Positions 35,576 through 46,358 of a stretch of DNA of 54,869 nt are shown one piece after another (the first letter of the stretch is position 1; each line of letters starts with the position of its first letter). The position numbers and the translations under genes are program-made. The DNA is from an uncultured Acetobacteraceae bacterium (GTDB lineage Bacteria; Pseudomonadota; Alphaproteobacteria; Acetobacterales; Acetobacteraceae): contig CAITUP010000029.1 in the NCBI GenBank assembly GCA_903895595.1, forward strand, positions 1-54,869, written 5' to 3'. Under the pieces are notes generated by a model. The model worked only from the letters and a program-made list of their open reading frames with translations. It did no database searches and was not told the origin of the DNA.

Positions 35576-38500
35576 TCAGGTCAAGGATTCGCGGTCGAAA
35601 GCTTCCAGGCAGCATGCGGGGGCGGCGGGGAAGGATCTGTGGCTGAAACTGTTGAGCAGGTGGGTGTACTGGTCTCGGCTCAGGCCGTAGGCTTGGGCGA
35701 CCAGGGCGTCGGCGGCGGCGCGTAGGCGCCAGCGTTCCGCGGGGTCGGGCAGGCCGGTACAGAGGCGTTGGGCGGTGTCGGCCAGGATGGCGCTGGTTTC
35801 CGCCGAGAAATTCGGAACCGGCGTGTCGGCGACGATGTAAAGGCTGAGGTGCGTGGCGGTTTTCTGCCGGACGAGCCAGTCGAACACGAAACTGTTCATC
35901 AGGGCGCAGGCGGTGAAGGCGTGCGCCAAGGGGCGGTGACCGGGATGTTTTTCCACGGTCGCGGTGTGGCCGAACACGGTGCCCGCCGGCATGACGGTGG
36001 CGATCATGGTGCGTTCGTCGTTGGACCGGGCGATGTCTCGGAATGCCAAGCGGCGATGGCTGGCGGCTTCCAGGACGGCCGGTTTGTCGCGCAGGGATTC
36101 CGCGGCGACGCTGTAGCGCGGTGCGGTGTCCCACCGGTCGGTAAATTGATGGAATGTTTTGCCCTCGTGCAGCACCAGGGCGGCCGAACCGGCGGGTTGG
36201 AAACGGTGGGCGTCGGCGGTCATGTGCAGGTCGCAGCCGAAACGGATTTTCATCCATTGGCACCATGGCCCGAAACGGGTTTGCTGTTGGAACAACAGGC
36301 GGGCGATTTCCATATCGGCGGCACCGCGCAATTCCAGGGGAATGCCGCCGGATTCCGCCAGAAAGGCCGCATCGTATTCCATGATGCGGGCGGGATCGTC
36401 CAGATCGGCGGCGGTTTCCAGATAGAAGGCGCAGCGCAACGATTGCGTTGGGCCGGGCGTGCCGGCGACGACCAGACAAAATTTGAAACGGCTGTCGATG
36501 TCGAACAGTTTGCGGCGGTTCTCGAACGACCAGCAGAACGAGATCGCGCGTTCCCGGAAATACCGGGTTCTCAGCGCGGTCGCACTGTCGTTGGCATGGA
36601 ATGCCGAGGGCAGCAGCACGCCGATGCGGTCCGCGAGATCCAGATTTCGTTCGGCGAACAGCTGGAACGCATCCAAATTCGCGGCGGACCGCCCTGGGAA
36701 CAGCCGGATCGCCAAGCGCTTCTGTTGTTCGTAGCCGGACCGGTATGCCGCGAATGCTGCTGCCACGATTGGATCGGCGAGGACCTTCTGTTCGACGGCT
36801 AAACGGGCGCGGCGGTTGGGGGCGTCCAGCACGGACAAGTCGTGGAGGGCGACGAAATCCTCGGTGCGGTATTGCAGCACGTCCCAGGGCGGGTTGCTGA
36901 GGACGGCGTCGAAGCGCCCGCCGCGAAAGGCTTCGGGGAACGTCAGGTCCCAGGGCAGGGCGGAGTCGCCGGCTGCCAGCAGGGCGGTTTGGCGTGGAGT
37001 AGGCGTGGCCGGCCAAGCGCCCGTTTCGGCGACGGTTCTTGCCAGGGCTTGCCATTCGTCGTCGCAGTCGCGTTCGCCCAGTGCGACGGCGCCTGACCAA
37101 GCGCGCGCCAATGCCCTTACTGGCGCCAGCGCCGCATCCAAACGCGCTTTCGCCGCGTCCTTGGACAGCAGGTCGCCGATATCGCGGCCGATGCTGGCGT
37201 TCAGGGCGGCGACCTCGGCCAAAGCGCGCCGAACGGAATCGGTCAGCCGGTCCGCGACGCCTCTTGCCAGCAGGGGATCGAGCGGGCCTCGGCCGACCGG
37301 CAGGGTCGCCAGATCGGCCAGGAACGGGCCGCCGACGGAATCGCCGTGTACGAGCCGGTGATCGAGGAAGGTCAACGGCAGGCCCTCGGCATAGGATTCC
37401 AGCCACAGCGCCAATTTCGCCAGCTCCACCGCGAGCTTGTTGCGGTCCACGCCATATAGGCAATGCACCGCCACCAGCCGCCGGCAGATCGCCTGGGCGC
37501 GCCAGGGGGCTATGCCTTCCGCGGATCGGGTGGGGAGATAGGCGGGCAAAGCCGGGTCCAAAGCGCGCAACGCGTCCAGGCGGTCTCGCCAAGCCGGGGG
37601 ACCTTCGTCGCAGAGGCGGCAGGCGGCGTAGAGCGCCTCGCCGAGGAAGCGGCAGGCCTCGATCAGGAAATGGCCGCTGCCGGCGGCGGGGTCTACGACT
37701 CGCAGGCGCAGGATGGCCAGCGGGTTGGGGTCGTCGTCGGGGCTGGCGGCGGCGATCAGGGGACCGAGCGTGTCGCGGACCAGGAGGCGGACGAACTCAT
37801 GGGGGGTGTAGTAGGATCCGGAGGATTTCCGGCCGGCGCCGGCGCGCAGGAAGAATGTTCCGGGTTGGACGGGATCGCCGCCATCGGTGCCGGGAACGAC
37901 GATCTCCATTTTCGCGCGTCTTTGGCGGACCATGGGGACGGTGGCGAGGCCGGGCTCCAGTTCGAGCAGGGCTTCGTAGATGTGGCCCAGGTCTTCGACG
38001 TCCAGGGCACCGTAGTGGACGCGTTCGCGCGGCCGGCCGGGGGGCGTTGTCCATAGCAGGCGGTCGAGCAGGAGGGCGGTGGCGTGTTCGCCCCAGGACA
38101 GTGTGTCCAGAACCGGGGTCGATGCCGGGCCGAACAGTGCGCCGCCGAGGGGGGCGATGGACAGGCCGCCGCAGGTCAAGCCCTCGCGGAAGGCTTGGAA
38201 GACGGCGCGCAACCCGTCCTCCAGCATGCGGCCGGTGTCGTGGCCTTGGTCCAGATGGCGGCGGACCAGGGGGCCGAGCGCCTGGTTGGCGGAAAGCGAT
38301 TGGCGCCAAAGCGGCGTGGCGGCGAAGCTGAAGCCGCTGCCGGGGGCAGAGGCACTTTCCAGTTTCAACACGAACAGCAAACGGTAGACCAGGATCAACC
38401 CTTCCTGCCACAGCGTTTGCGCCGACGCGGCATGGGCGGGATTGCGGGCGACAACGGCGCCGAGGAATCCCTCGATGGCGGTGCGGGCCTGGGTGCGCAG

Positions 38501-39130
38501 TTCTTTCGTGATGCGGGCCTGCGACAGGCGGGCGGCCTCCAGGATCGTCGGCAGGGACGCGATGCCGGTTGGGGAGGCCAAAGCGGCCAGCAGGCGGGCG
38601 GAGTCCGGCGGGTCCTTGGCGTCCCAACCGGCCAGCGTCAGGTCGAGGGAACTGTCGGGCGCCGTCGCGTCGCACAGAAGCAAACGCAACGTGTCGCCGT
38701 CGGTCAGGATGCCGGCCCTGTATTGTCGCGCCCTTAATACACGTTGGGCGGCGCGGGTCGGGCTGAAGCGATAGGCGCGGCCGGTTCGGTTCGGGGAGTC
38801 GAGGTCGGTGTCGGTTCCGACCGCCCAAACCGGTAGCGACGTGCCGGGGGAGGGGAGGTGCCAGCCACCGTCTTCCAGGCCTTCGCGGGTGCGGACCGGG
38901 GTTTGGCGTGCGGGTTGGTCGTAGCCCAACAGGGTGGCGAGGGGGGCGACAACATGGCGCAGAACCCGCTGTGGGCCGCCGATGCGTCCCAGACCTCGGA
39001 TGCCGCGCCGCATCGCGACCCAGCGTGCGGGATCGATCGGCCGCATCAGACCGAGGCGGTTGAGTGCGGGTTCCAGCTCGAAGCGCAGGAACGGTTCTGG
39101 CAAAGCGGAACCGGTGACCGAGGCGCTCAC
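35576..39130 (-). CDS. drmMI: DISARM-type N6-adenine DNA methyltransferase DrmMI
   Basis: The 1184-aa protein is a large Eco57I/PglX-like methylase. It has a several-hundred-residue N-terminal region, GSYYTPHEFVRLLV (439-451), AdoMet-binding motif I D480-PAAGSGHF and catalytic motif IV NPPW (746-749) within FDAVLSNPPWDVL, followed by a target-recognition-like C-terminus. In class 1 DISARM, DrmMI methylates adenine to mark self DNA and lies beside the helicase DrmD. Here its GTG start overlaps the drmD stop (GTGA). drmA, drmB and drmC are absent: the next genes are a CBS-BON protein and an ABC importer. I see no PD-(D/E)XK nuclease motif. The assignment rests on gene pairing and motifs. Confidence 0.82.
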   Translation of the reverse strand: MSASVTGSALPEPFLRFELEPALNRLGLMRPIDPARWVAMRRGIRGLGRIGGPQRVLRHVVAPLATLLGYDQPARQTPVRTREGLEDGGWHLPSPGTSLPVWAVGTDTDLDSPNRTGRAYRFSPTRAAQRVLRARQYRAGILTDGDTLRLLLCDATAPDSSLDLTLAGWDAKDPPDSARLLAALASPTGIASLPTILEAARLSQARITKELRTQARTAIEGFLGAVVARNPAHAASAQTLWQEGLILVYRLLFVLKLESASAPGSGFSFAATPLWRQSLSANQALGPLVRRHLDQGHDTGRMLEDGLRAVFQAFREGLTCGGLSIAPLGGALFGPASTPVLDTLSWGEHATALLLDRLLWTTPPGRPRERVHYGALDVEDLGHIYEALLELEPGLATVPMVRQRRAKMEIVVPGTDGGDPVQPGTFFLRAGAGRKSSGSYYTPHEFVRLLVRDTLGPLIAAASPDDDPNPLAILRLRVVDPAAGSGHFLIEACRFLGEALYAACRLCDEGPPAWRDRLDALRALDPALPAYLPTRSAEGIAPWRAQAICRRLVAVHCLYGVDRNKLAVELAKLALWLESYAEGLPLTFLDHRLVHGDSVGGPFLADLATLPVGRGPLDPLLARGVADRLTDSVRRALAEVAALNASIGRDIGDLLSKDAAKARLDAALAPVRALARAWSGAVALGERDCDDEWQALARTVAETGAWPATPTPRQTALLAAGDSALPWDLTFPEAFRGGRFDAVLSNPPWDVLQYRTEDFVALHDLSVLDAPNRRARLAVEQKVLADPIVAAAFAAYRSGYEQQKRLAIRLFPGRSAANLDAFQLFAERNLDLADRIGVLLPSAFHANDSATALRTRYFRERAISFCWSFENRRKLFDIDSRFKFCLVVAGTPGPTQSLRCAFYLETAADLDDPARIMEYDAAFLAESGGIPLELRGAADMEIARLLFQQQTRFGPWCQWMKIRFGCDLHMTADAHRFQPAGSAALVLHEGKTFHQFTDRWDTAPRYSVAAESLRDKPAVLEAASHRRLAFRDIARSNDERTMIATVMPAGTVFGHTATVEKHPGHRPLAHAFTACALMNSFVFDWLVRQKTATHLSLYIVADTPVPNFSAETSAILADTAQRLCTGLPDPAERWRLRAAADALVAQAYGLSRDQYTHLLNSFSHRSFPAAPACCLEAFDRESLT

Positions 39131-42021
39131 GGTGCGGGAACCAGCATCAACAGGCCAATGCGGTGCAGGACAGGGGGTTGCAGGACGGGAATTTCGGTCA
39201 GGCGCTGGCGGTGGATTGCGAGAATGTCGCCGGCGGTGCCGCGGTCCTCGGCCGAGGTGGCGGGGTCGGCGGCGAAGCCGGTCAGGCGGGCGACGGGATC
39301 GGCGGCGTGGCGCCAGGTCGGGCCTTGGGAAGAGGTGCCGAAGAGGTCCTCGGCCTGGGGTTGGCGTGGGCCGCAGAGGGAATCGGTGCGGCGGACGATC
39401 CAGTCGCTCAGGTGGGTGCGGGTCGCGGATTGTTCCGCGTCGTGGCGGGCCATGACGGCTTCTGCCATGGCGTGCATGGCGGTCGTGGCGGCTTGTTCGG
39501 CTTCCTGTATGCGCTGGGGCGCCCAGGTTTCGAACTGGTGCCAGGGGTTTTGGACCTCGATCGCGCGGCTGGGGATGGCGAACGGGAGCCAGTCTTCGGG
39601 TTCGGTGAGGGTGCGCACGGCGCCGTCTTCCGCCACCCGGACGGCGATGGTGCGCTGGAAGACGATATGGCGCTGGGACTGGATTTCGATCGTATAGGTC
39701 AGCAGCAGCGCGCGGTCGGTGTGCGTGGCGACGCTGACCCGTTTGTCGTGGGCTTGTCGCGTGCGGCCGATGGCTTGGCGCATCGCGGGGTCGGCGCGGC
39801 CGGCGGCGGTGGGGGCGAAGATCGTCGCATCCGCATAGGCTGTCTGTTCGGTCGCCGCATCGCGGGCGCGGGTTGCGGCCGCCATCTGTCGGGCGCCGGT
39901 GTTCAGGCCCTGGCCGGCCATCCAGCCGTGCCGCACCGCCATGCCCTCGAACCCCGCGTAGGCGCGGTCGATCTCGTGCAGCAGGTCGCGATAGGCCTCC
40001 GTTCCCGTTTCGGTGGCGGCGATATCCAAGGTGCGGATCGCGGGGGCGTCCTCGGGGAAAAGGGTTGCCTGTTCCTCGGCCAGACCCATCAGCAGGCCGC
40101 TGCCCAGGCGATCCTCCGCCGCCGTCATCCCCAGCGTGTCCGGCATGAAGGTCAGCTGCTGCCGCGCCTTTTCGTACTTGGCGATGAGACGGAGCAGGAG
40201 GCGTTCCTCGAACGTGCCGGCGAGGCAGAAATAGCGGATTTCCGGGTCGCGTGTTTGCCCGTATCGGTCGATGCGCCCGTTGCGCTGTTCCAGCCGGTTG
40301 GGATTGTAGGGAAGGTCGAGGTGGATCAGGCGATGGCAGCGCTGCTGGAGGTTAAGGCCCTCGGCCAGGGAATCGGTGCTGATCAGGACGATCCCGTCGG
40401 ATTGGGCGAAGCGTTCGGCCGCTGCGGTGCGGTCCTCCTCGGTGTCTTGGCCGCCAATGGTGAGGATTTCGCCGGTTATCCCCGTCGCCGCTCGCAACGC
40501 CCGCACCGCGGCGGCCTGGCTGTCGGCGTATTCAGTGTAGATCAGGATGTTCGCGCCCGGCTCTTCGCCGCGGATCGCCTGAATTTCGTCGATCAGCGCG
40601 TGCAGCTTGGGGTCGTAGGGTTCCGCGTTCTCGCCCAGGCGGATCAGGTCGCGCAGGGCGGCTTCGGTGTCGCCGGAGGCCTGCAAATCCGCGGCGATGT
40701 CCTCGGCTTCCAATCGGGCAACATCCGCTTCCGCCTGCGCGTCCAGCACCCCGTACCGCAGCGCTCGGCGGCGGTATGCACGCAGGGTGCGGACACGTTC
40801 GCGGCGTTCGGCCGACGGTTCCTCGCCGCCCAGACCGGCGTAGCGGTCGGCGACCACCCGCAACGTCCCGACGCAGGCCGCGATGGTGGACACCGAACGC
40901 TTCAACAGGCTGACGAACGCCAAAGCGTCGGCGAACTTGCGGGTCTCGGAGGCCTTGCCGACGCGCGGCGCCACCAGGGCCGACAACAAACGGTGAAAGC
41001 GCGCCACGGCCGGATCGTCGGTGCGGACCGGCACGGGAATCACCCGCCGTTCCCGAAACAGCGGCCGGCCGGACACGGGATCGGCGATGTGCGCCTTCAG
41101 CCGCCGCACGACATGCCGGCGATACGCCAGCCCCGCCAACCCACCCTTCCCATCCACAAGGCTCGGATCCAGCAGGGCGATCAATGAGGCGAAATGCGGA
41201 TCGTGCCCGTCATGCGGTGTCGCGGTCAGGAGCAAAAACCCGTCGGACTGACGCGCCAGCAGTTCGGCGAGGCGGCGGCGCTGCGTATCCTCCCGCACCA
41301 GACCGGCGGCGGTGCCGATGCAGTGATGCGCCTCATCGACGATCGTCAGGTCCCAGGCGGTGCGCTCCAGCTCCTGCAACACGCTTTCCTGCTTGGCGAA
41401 GTCGAGCGATGTCAGCACGAACGACGAAGCGGCGAAGGGGTTGCCGCCATATTCCAGGTTGAGCCGTTCGGCCCGTAACGCCTGCGCATCGGCGATGATC
41501 GTGAATTGCAGGCCGAAGCGCAGGCGCATCTCCTGCTCCCACTGTTTCAACAGCGGGCCGGCGGGGGCGACGATCAGGATGCGATGGGCGCGACGTCGCA
41601 CGATGAGTTCGGCGGCGATCAGCCCGGCCTCGATGGTTTTGCCGAGACCGACGCCGTCGGCGAGCAACAGCCGGGGCCGGGGCAGAGACAGCGCGCGCAT
41701 CACCGGAACAAGCTGATAAGGTTCCAGTTTCAGCCGGCCCGGCTGGGTGGCGACGAGGCCGGTGGTGCCGGGGATTTGCTCCAGCAGGCAGGCCCGGTGG
41801 TAGCGCAGCCAGTCGGCGAGGGGCGCCGGTGTCTCGGGGTCGAGGGCGTCGCGCAGGGGGTGAACGGGTTCGCGCGGCCAGAGCAGGTCCCATTCGAGAC
41901 CGGCGAGGTCGTCTTCCGTGCAGCGCAGGCGGAGGCGCTGCTGGGGGCCGAGGTTCTCCCGCTCCATCACGTCCCAGGTCAGGCCGCGGGCACGCACGCG
42001 GGAACCGGTATCGATCTGCAT
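39127..42021 (-). CDS. drmD: DISARM-type SNF2-like helicase DrmD
   Basis: The 964-aa superfamily-2 ATPase has Walker A DGVGLGKT (122-129), DEAHH (229-233), TATPH (266-270), and a C-terminal helicase lobe with YTEYADSQAAAV, STDSLAEGLNLQ and RLEQRNGRIDRYGQ (motifs V-VI). The N-terminal RVRARGLTWDV...LEWDLLWPREPVHPL region and overall length fit DrmD rather than RapA or HepA. SNF2-type motors translocate on DNA and in DISARM act with the methylase to exclude phage DNA. It is the first gene of a two-gene operon. An AAAAGG stretch precedes the ATG directly. The 440-base upstream gap holds several stem-loops. Confidence 0.82.
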   Translation of the reverse strand: MQIDTGSRVRARGLTWDVMERENLGPQQRLRLRCTEDDLAGLEWDLLWPREPVHPLRDALDPETPAPLADWLRYHRACLLEQIPGTTGLVATQPGRLKLEPYQLVPVMRALSLPRPRLLLADGVGLGKTIEAGLIAAELIVRRRAHRILIVAPAGPLLKQWEQEMRLRFGLQFTIIADAQALRAERLNLEYGGNPFAASSFVLTSLDFAKQESVLQELERTAWDLTIVDEAHHCIGTAAGLVREDTQRRRLAELLARQSDGFLLLTATPHDGHDPHFASLIALLDPSLVDGKGGLAGLAYRRHVVRRLKAHIADPVSGRPLFRERRVIPVPVRTDDPAVARFHRLLSALVAPRVGKASETRKFADALAFVSLLKRSVSTIAACVGTLRVVADRYAGLGGEEPSAERRERVRTLRAYRRRALRYGVLDAQAEADVARLEAEDIAADLQASGDTEAALRDLIRLGENAEPYDPKLHALIDEIQAIRGEEPGANILIYTEYADSQAAAVRALRAATGITGEILTIGGQDTEEDRTAAAERFAQSDGIVLISTDSLAEGLNLQQRCHRLIHLDLPYNPNRLEQRNGRIDRYGQTRDPEIRYFCLAGTFEERLLLRLIAKYEKARQQLTFMPDTLGMTAAEDRLGSGLLMGLAEEQATLFPEDAPAIRTLDIAATETGTEAYRDLLHEIDRAYAGFEGMAVRHGWMAGQGLNTGARQMAAATRARDAATEQTAYADATIFAPTAAGRADPAMRQAIGRTRQAHDKRVSVATHTDRALLLTYTIEIQSQRHIVFQRTIAVRVAEDGAVRTLTEPEDWLPFAIPSRAIEVQNPWHQFETWAPQRIQEAEQAATTAMHAMAEAVMARHDAEQSATRTHLSDWIVRRTDSLCGPRQPQAEDLFGTSSQGPTWRHAADPVARLTGFAADPATSAEDRGTAGDILAIHRQRLTEIPVLQPPVLHRIGLLMLVPAP

Positions 42022-42464
42022 CCTTTTGGGCCCTTGGTTACTTTCGGGCGGATGAGATCATGGTTGGGTTAAGGAAGAGTTAACGTTGGGGCGGAAAATT
42101 GGGTTTTCGGCTTGTTGGTAGCGCTTTTTTGTGGTGGGGCCGGGCGTTTCGCGCTGAATTGGCTAGCGGCCGTGCCGGCCGCACCCCTGTGGTGAGAAAA
42201 TGGCTGTTTTCTGGCATTTTATGCCAGCCGCCCTCACCATTGACACATCGGCGCGTGGTAAATCGTCATGCCGACCTTCGTCAGCATGACGATGTGGCGA
42301 ATTCCGGTGCGTTAGTGGTTAGTTCGGTTGGTATTAAGCCAACGACCACTTCTATTTTCATGGTGGTGCGCCGGGAAAGCGGCAAAAGGAGAGGGTGAGA
42401 ATCCCTTACGATGCAAGGACCAGCGATCCCATGGACATACCATCGGCAAATTCTGAGCCAGGGA
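42022..42464. other. Intergenic region with three stem-loops upstream of drmD
   Basis: No credible gene is visible in this 443-base stretch, which looks AT-richer than its surroundings in its first half. Three inverted repeats lie within 160 bases. GGTGAG/CTCACC (42191-42196, 42233-42238) encloses a perfect 7-bp hairpin CTGGCAT-TTT-ATGCCAG (42211-42227). ATCGTCATGC/GCATGACGAT (42262-42271, 42284-42293) has a 12-base loop. AGTGGT/ACCACT (42314-42319, 42345-42350) encloses GTTGG/CCAAC. The drmD promoter must lie here, but I cannot name -35/-10 boxes with confidence. Confidence 0.55.
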
Positions 42465-43217
42465 CTACCGCCCGTCCAAGAACCCCCGCACCACCCGAGC
42501 GCACTCCCCCGCATGGGAGAACGGCAACCCATGTTTCGTATGCCCGAACACATGCAGCCTCGCCCCCGGCACGCGCGCCTGAAAATCCGCCATCACCGGC
42601 ACCGGAATAAACGGCGAGCCGTCCGGATGCAGCAACAGCAACGGCGGAAGCAGGCCCGGCAGCCGGTCCACCAAGTTCGCCCCTACCAGAGCCGCCAGCA
42701 GCGCCAGCACGGTGTTGGGACACGCGGACGCCTGCTGCGCCTCGAACCACCGCCACTCGGCATCCGTCAGAGCACCGGGATGAAACCGCGCCGCCATCAT
42801 GTGCCGCGACCAGCCGTCCATGCCGCGGGTTTCGATGATCGTCCGCCAGTCCCGCACGGACTCGATCGACGCCCCCAGATGCGCGCCATTGCTGACCGTC
42901 AGCGTCCGCACCCGTTCGGGGGACCGCAGCGCCGCGTTCAGGGCGATGGTGCCGCCGATGGATTCCCCCACCAGATGTGCCCGTTCGACCCCGGCCGCGT
43001 CCATCGCCGCGAACAGGTCGTCCGTCAGATCATCCATCGTCAGCTCGGAAAACCCCCGAGGCGATTCACCATGCCCGCGCATGTCGAACCGTAAAATCCT
43101 GTAGCGATCCATCAGCGCCGGCAGCCAGCCGCCGAAGATTTCGGAACAAGCCCCGACGCCGTGGTGCATGACCACAACCTCTCCGGGAGCATGCCAGGGA
43201 CGGACGTGATCGGTCAT
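42465..43217 (-). CDS. Alpha/beta-hydrolase fold protein
   Basis: The 250-aa protein starts MTDHVRPWHAPGEVVVMHHGVGAC, with the oxyanion HHGVG motif. The nucleophile elbow is VGESIGG (Ser), and the late His lies in HTKHGLPFSHAGE. FDMRGHGESPRG is typical of 3-oxoadipate enol-lactonase-like and lipase-type hydrolases. The ATG lies 9 bases downstream of the RND pump stop. A TTG overlapping that stop, 12 bases after GGAGG, is an alternative start giving four more residues. It is co-directional with the pump. The substrate is unknown. Confidence 0.87.
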   Translation of the reverse strand: MTDHVRPWHAPGEVVVMHHGVGACSEIFGGWLPALMDRYRILRFDMRGHGESPRGFSELTMDDLTDDLFAAMDAAGVERAHLVGESIGGTIALNAALRSPERVRTLTVSNGAHLGASIESVRDWRTIIETRGMDGWSRHMMAARFHPGALTDAEWRWFEAQQASACPNTVLALLAALVGANLVDRLPGLLPPLLLLHPDGSPFIPVPVMADFQARVPGARLHVFGHTKHGLPFSHAGECARVVRGFLDGR

Positions 43218-43225
43218 GGTCCAGT

Positions 43226-46200
43226 TCAATGTGCTGCCCCCCCTCCGAACCGAGCCTTCATCCATTCGCGTACGTTCTGGAACACCGAATACAGCATCGG
43301 GATCAAGAAGACGCCCAGCGTGCTCGCCACGATCATGCCCGTAAACACAGACGTCCCCACCGCCCGCCGGCTGAGCATGCCCGCGCCTTCCGCCCAAACC
43401 AGCGGGATCAGCCCGAAGATGAAGGCGATGGAGGTCATCAGCACTGCGCGGATACGCATACGCGCGCCCAGCAGTGCGGCGTCGCGGATGGACAGCCCGC
43501 CCTCCCGCGCTTCCTTGGCGAACTCGACAATCAGAATGCCGTTCTTGGCGGCCAGAGCGATCAGCACGACCATGCCGATCTGCGCGTACAGGTCCAAGGA
43601 CAGGCCGAACAGCAGCAGCCCCCCGAACGCGCCGAGCACGCCGACCGCGACCGACAGCAGCACCGGCACCGGGATCATCCAGCTTTCGTACAGTGCCACC
43701 AGGAACAGATAGGCGAACAGCACCGCCAGCGACAAAATCGCCAGCGTTTGCCCGGAAGCCGCCTTTTCCTGATACGCGGTGCCCGACCACTCGTATCCGT
43801 AACCCGGCGGCAGCGTGCGCGCCGAGATTTCGTCCATTGCCGCCAAGGCATCGCCCGAGGATACGAATGCCGCCGGCCCGCCGTTGATCGTCACGGCGCG
43901 ATAGTTGTTGAACCGGCTGATCACCTGCGGCCCCAGCACGATGCGCGGCGTTGCGATGGCCTTCAGCGGCACCATCTCCCCCGTCTTGTTCCGCACATAG
44001 ATCCGGTCCAGCGCCGACATTTCGGCTCGGTCCGCCGCATCCGCCTGGATGTTCACCTGCCAGACACGGCCGTACAGGTTGAAGTCATTGATGTAGAACC
44101 CGCCCAATGTCGTTTGCAGCGCGTTGAACACGTCCGATACGGCAAGCCCCAGCGTCTGGGCCTTGTCGCGGTCGATGTCGAGCCAGATGGAGGGGTTGGA
44201 AGCGGTGAAGGTGGAAAATACCCGATTTAGCCGCTTGTCCTGATTGGCGGCGCCGACGAGGCCTTGAACGGCGCTGGCCATGGCGGCGGGTTCCTGACCC
44301 TCCAGATTCTCCAACTGGTATTCGAAGCCGCCGCTGGTGGACAGGCCGATGATCGGCGGCAGGTTGAAGGCGAAGATGTTCGCCGCGCGCACCTGACGCC
44401 CAATCCCGAACACCTTCCCGATCACCGCCTGCGCTCGGTCCGACGCGAGCTTGCGGTCCTCGAACGGTTTCAGCTTGACCACCAGGAACGCCGCGTTGGG
44501 CTGGTTGCCGCCATCGAGCAGGGAGAACCCGACGATCGCCAACAGCCGCTGCACCTGCGGCATGGGAAGGATTTGTTTTTCCACTTCCTCCACCACCGCG
44601 CGGGTGCGGTTGATCGACGCGCCGTCGGGCAGCTGGATGCCCACGAAGAACGCGCCCTGATCTTCTTCGGGCAGGAACCCGGTCGGGGTCAGTTTGGACA
44701 ACGCGTAGACGCCGTAGCCGGAGGCCGCGATCACCAGGACCGACGCCAAAGCGATCCGCAGCAGATGCTTGACCAGCCAGGCATACCCGTCGCGCATGCC
44801 GTCGATGCCGCGCAGCATCACGCCCAGCAGGCCTTTCGGTGTGCCGCTGTGGCGCAGGAATACGCCGCACAGCGCCGGCGACAGCGTCAGCGCGTTGACC
44901 GCCGACAGCAGCATGGACACGCTGATCGTCACCGCGAACTGGCGGAACAACGTGCCGGACACGCCGGGGATGAAGCCCACCGGCACGAACACCGACAGCA
45001 GCACCAGCGAGATCGCGATGACCGGCCCGGTGATCTGCCCCATCGCTTTCTTGGTGGCGTCCTTGGGGGAGAGATGCGGGTCTTCGGCCATCACCCGCTC
45101 GACGTTTTCCACGACGACGATGGCGTCATCGACCACGATTCCGATACCCAGCACCATCGCCAGCAGCGAGATGGTGTTCAGCGAGTAGCCGCAGGCGAGC
45201 AGGATCGCGACGGTGCCGACAAGGCTGACGGGGATTGCGATCATCGGAATGATCGTGGCGCGCCAGTTGCCCAGGAACACGAACACCACGGCGACAACCA
45301 GCCCGAAGGCGATCAGCAGCGTGTTTTTGACCTCTTCCAGCGTCAGCGACACGAAATTGCTGCTGTCGTAGAACACGCGGGCCGAAAGGCCGGGCGGGTA
45401 GCGTTTGGACATCTCGTCCAGCACCGCCTGCACACGCGCGGCGGTATCGACCGCGTTGGCGCCGGGGGCGAGGTACAGGCCGATCGACACCGCCGGATTG
45501 CCGTTCAGCCGGCTTTCCGTATCCATATTGGCGGCGCCGAGTTCGACACGCGCCACGTCGCGGACCCGCAAAATGGACCCGTCGTTCGCCGCGCGAATGA
45601 CGATGTTGCCGAATTCCTCGGCGGTGACGAGCCTGCCTTTGGTCTGGACGCTCAGTTGGAACTGGGTGGCATCGCTGGTCGGACGGGCGCCGATGCGGCC
45701 GACGGCGGCCTGGATGTTCTGGCCCTGGATGGCGGCGATGATGTCGGCGGGCGCGAGGCCCAGGCCCGTCAGGCGTCCGAGGTCGAACCAGATGCGCATG
45801 GAATAATCCAGGCGCCCGAAAAGCTGCGCGTCGCCGACGCCGGGGGTGCGGGCGAGGCGGTCCAGCACGTTGATGGTGACGTAGTTGCTGATGAACAGCG
45901 GGTCGTATTTCCCGCCTTCGGAGAAGAACTGCAGGAATTCCAGAATGGCGGTGGACCGTTTACGGACGGTCAGACCGGCGCGTTGCACTTCCGGCGGCAG
46001 TTTCGCCAGCGCCTGCTGCACGCGGTTGTTGACGTTGACCACGTCCACGTCGGGATTGGTCCCCAGCTCGAAACTGACGGTCATGCTGTAGCTGCCGTCG
46101 TTGGCGCTGGCCGACTTCATGTAGATCATTTTGTCCACGCCGACGATCGCCGCTTCCAGCGGCTGCGCGACGGTGGACTCGACGACCTGCGCCGACGCGC

Positions 46201-46354
46201 CGGTGAAGCTGGTGGCCACCAGCACCTGCGGCGGCACGATGTCGGGGAACTGCGACACCGGGATGCGGAACCAGGCCAGCACGCCCGCCAGGGTGATCAG
46301 AATGGCGATAACGGCGGCCAGCCGCGGCCGGTCGACGAAGACGGAGGAGATCAT
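43226..46354 (-). CDS. RND multidrug efflux pump, inner-membrane transporter (HAE1/AcrB family)
   Basis: The 1042-aa protein has an N-terminal cytoplasmic tip and TM1 ([37 protein letters not shown]), two large periplasmic domains, and the proton-relay helix TM4 with [24 protein letters not shown] second TM bundle contains [22 protein letters not shown]. Length and layout are standard for tripartite pumps that expel drugs, dyes or lipids using the proton gradient. It pairs with the adaptor gene 4 bases upstream. No outer-membrane TolC-type gene is nearby. Confidence 0.96.
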   Translation of the reverse strand: MISSVFVDRPRLAAVIAILITLAGVLAWFRIPVSQFPDIVPPQVLVATSFTGASAQVVESTVAQPLEAAIVGVDKMIYMKSASANDGSYSMTVSFELGTNPDVDVVNVNNRVQQALAKLPPEVQRAGLTVRKRSTAILEFLQFFSEGGKYDPLFISNYVTINVLDRLARTPGVGDAQLFGRLDYSMRIWFDLGRLTGLGLAPADIIAAIQGQNIQAAVGRIGARPTSDATQFQLSVQTKGRLVTAEEFGNIVIRAANDGSILRVRDVARVELGAANMDTESRLNGNPAVSIGLYLAPGANAVDTAARVQAVLDEMSKRYPPGLSARVFYDSSNFVSLTLEEVKNTLLIAFGLVVAVVFVFLGNWRATIIPMIAIPVSLVGTVAILLACGYSLNTISLLAMVLGIGIVVDDAIVVVENVERVMAEDPHLSPKDATKKAMGQITGPVIAISLVLLSVFVPVGFIPGVSGTLFRQFAVTISVSMLLSAVNALTLSPALCGVFLRHSGTPKGLLGVMLRGIDGMRDGYAWLVKHLLRIALASVLVIAASGYGVYALSKLTPTGFLPEEDQGAFFVGIQLPDGASINRTRAVVEEVEKQILPMPQVQRLLAIVGFSLLDGGNQPNAAFLVVKLKPFEDRKLASDRAQAVIGKVFGIGRQVRAANIFAFNLPPIIGLSTSGGFEYQLENLEGQEPAAMASAVQGLVGAANQDKRLNRVFSTFTASNPSIWLDIDRDKAQTLGLAVSDVFNALQTTLGGFYINDFNLYGRVWQVNIQADAADRAEMSALDRIYVRNKTGEMVPLKAIATPRIVLGPQVISRFNNYRAVTINGGPAAFVSSGDALAAMDEISARTLPPGYGYEWSGTAYQEKAASGQTLAILSLAVLFAYLFLVALYESWMIPVPVLLSVAVGVLGAFGGLLLFGLSLDLYAQIGMVVLIALAAKNGILIVEFAKEAREGGLSIRDAALLGARMRIRAVLMTSIAFIFGLIPLVWAEGAGMLSRRAVGTSVFTGMIVASTLGVFLIPMLYSVFQNVREWMKARFGGGAAH

Positions 46355-46358
46355 GCGC

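Noticed and set aside
34804-42021. A complete class 1 DISARM locus
   Set aside because: Only the helicase and methylase are present; the neighbouring CBS-BON and ABC-importer genes are unrelated to DrmA, DrmB or DrmC.
43218-43790. N-terminal extension of the alpha/beta hydrolase into the RND gene
   Set aside because: It lies wholly inside the RND gene in another frame; the hydrolase fold begins at MTDHVRPW.
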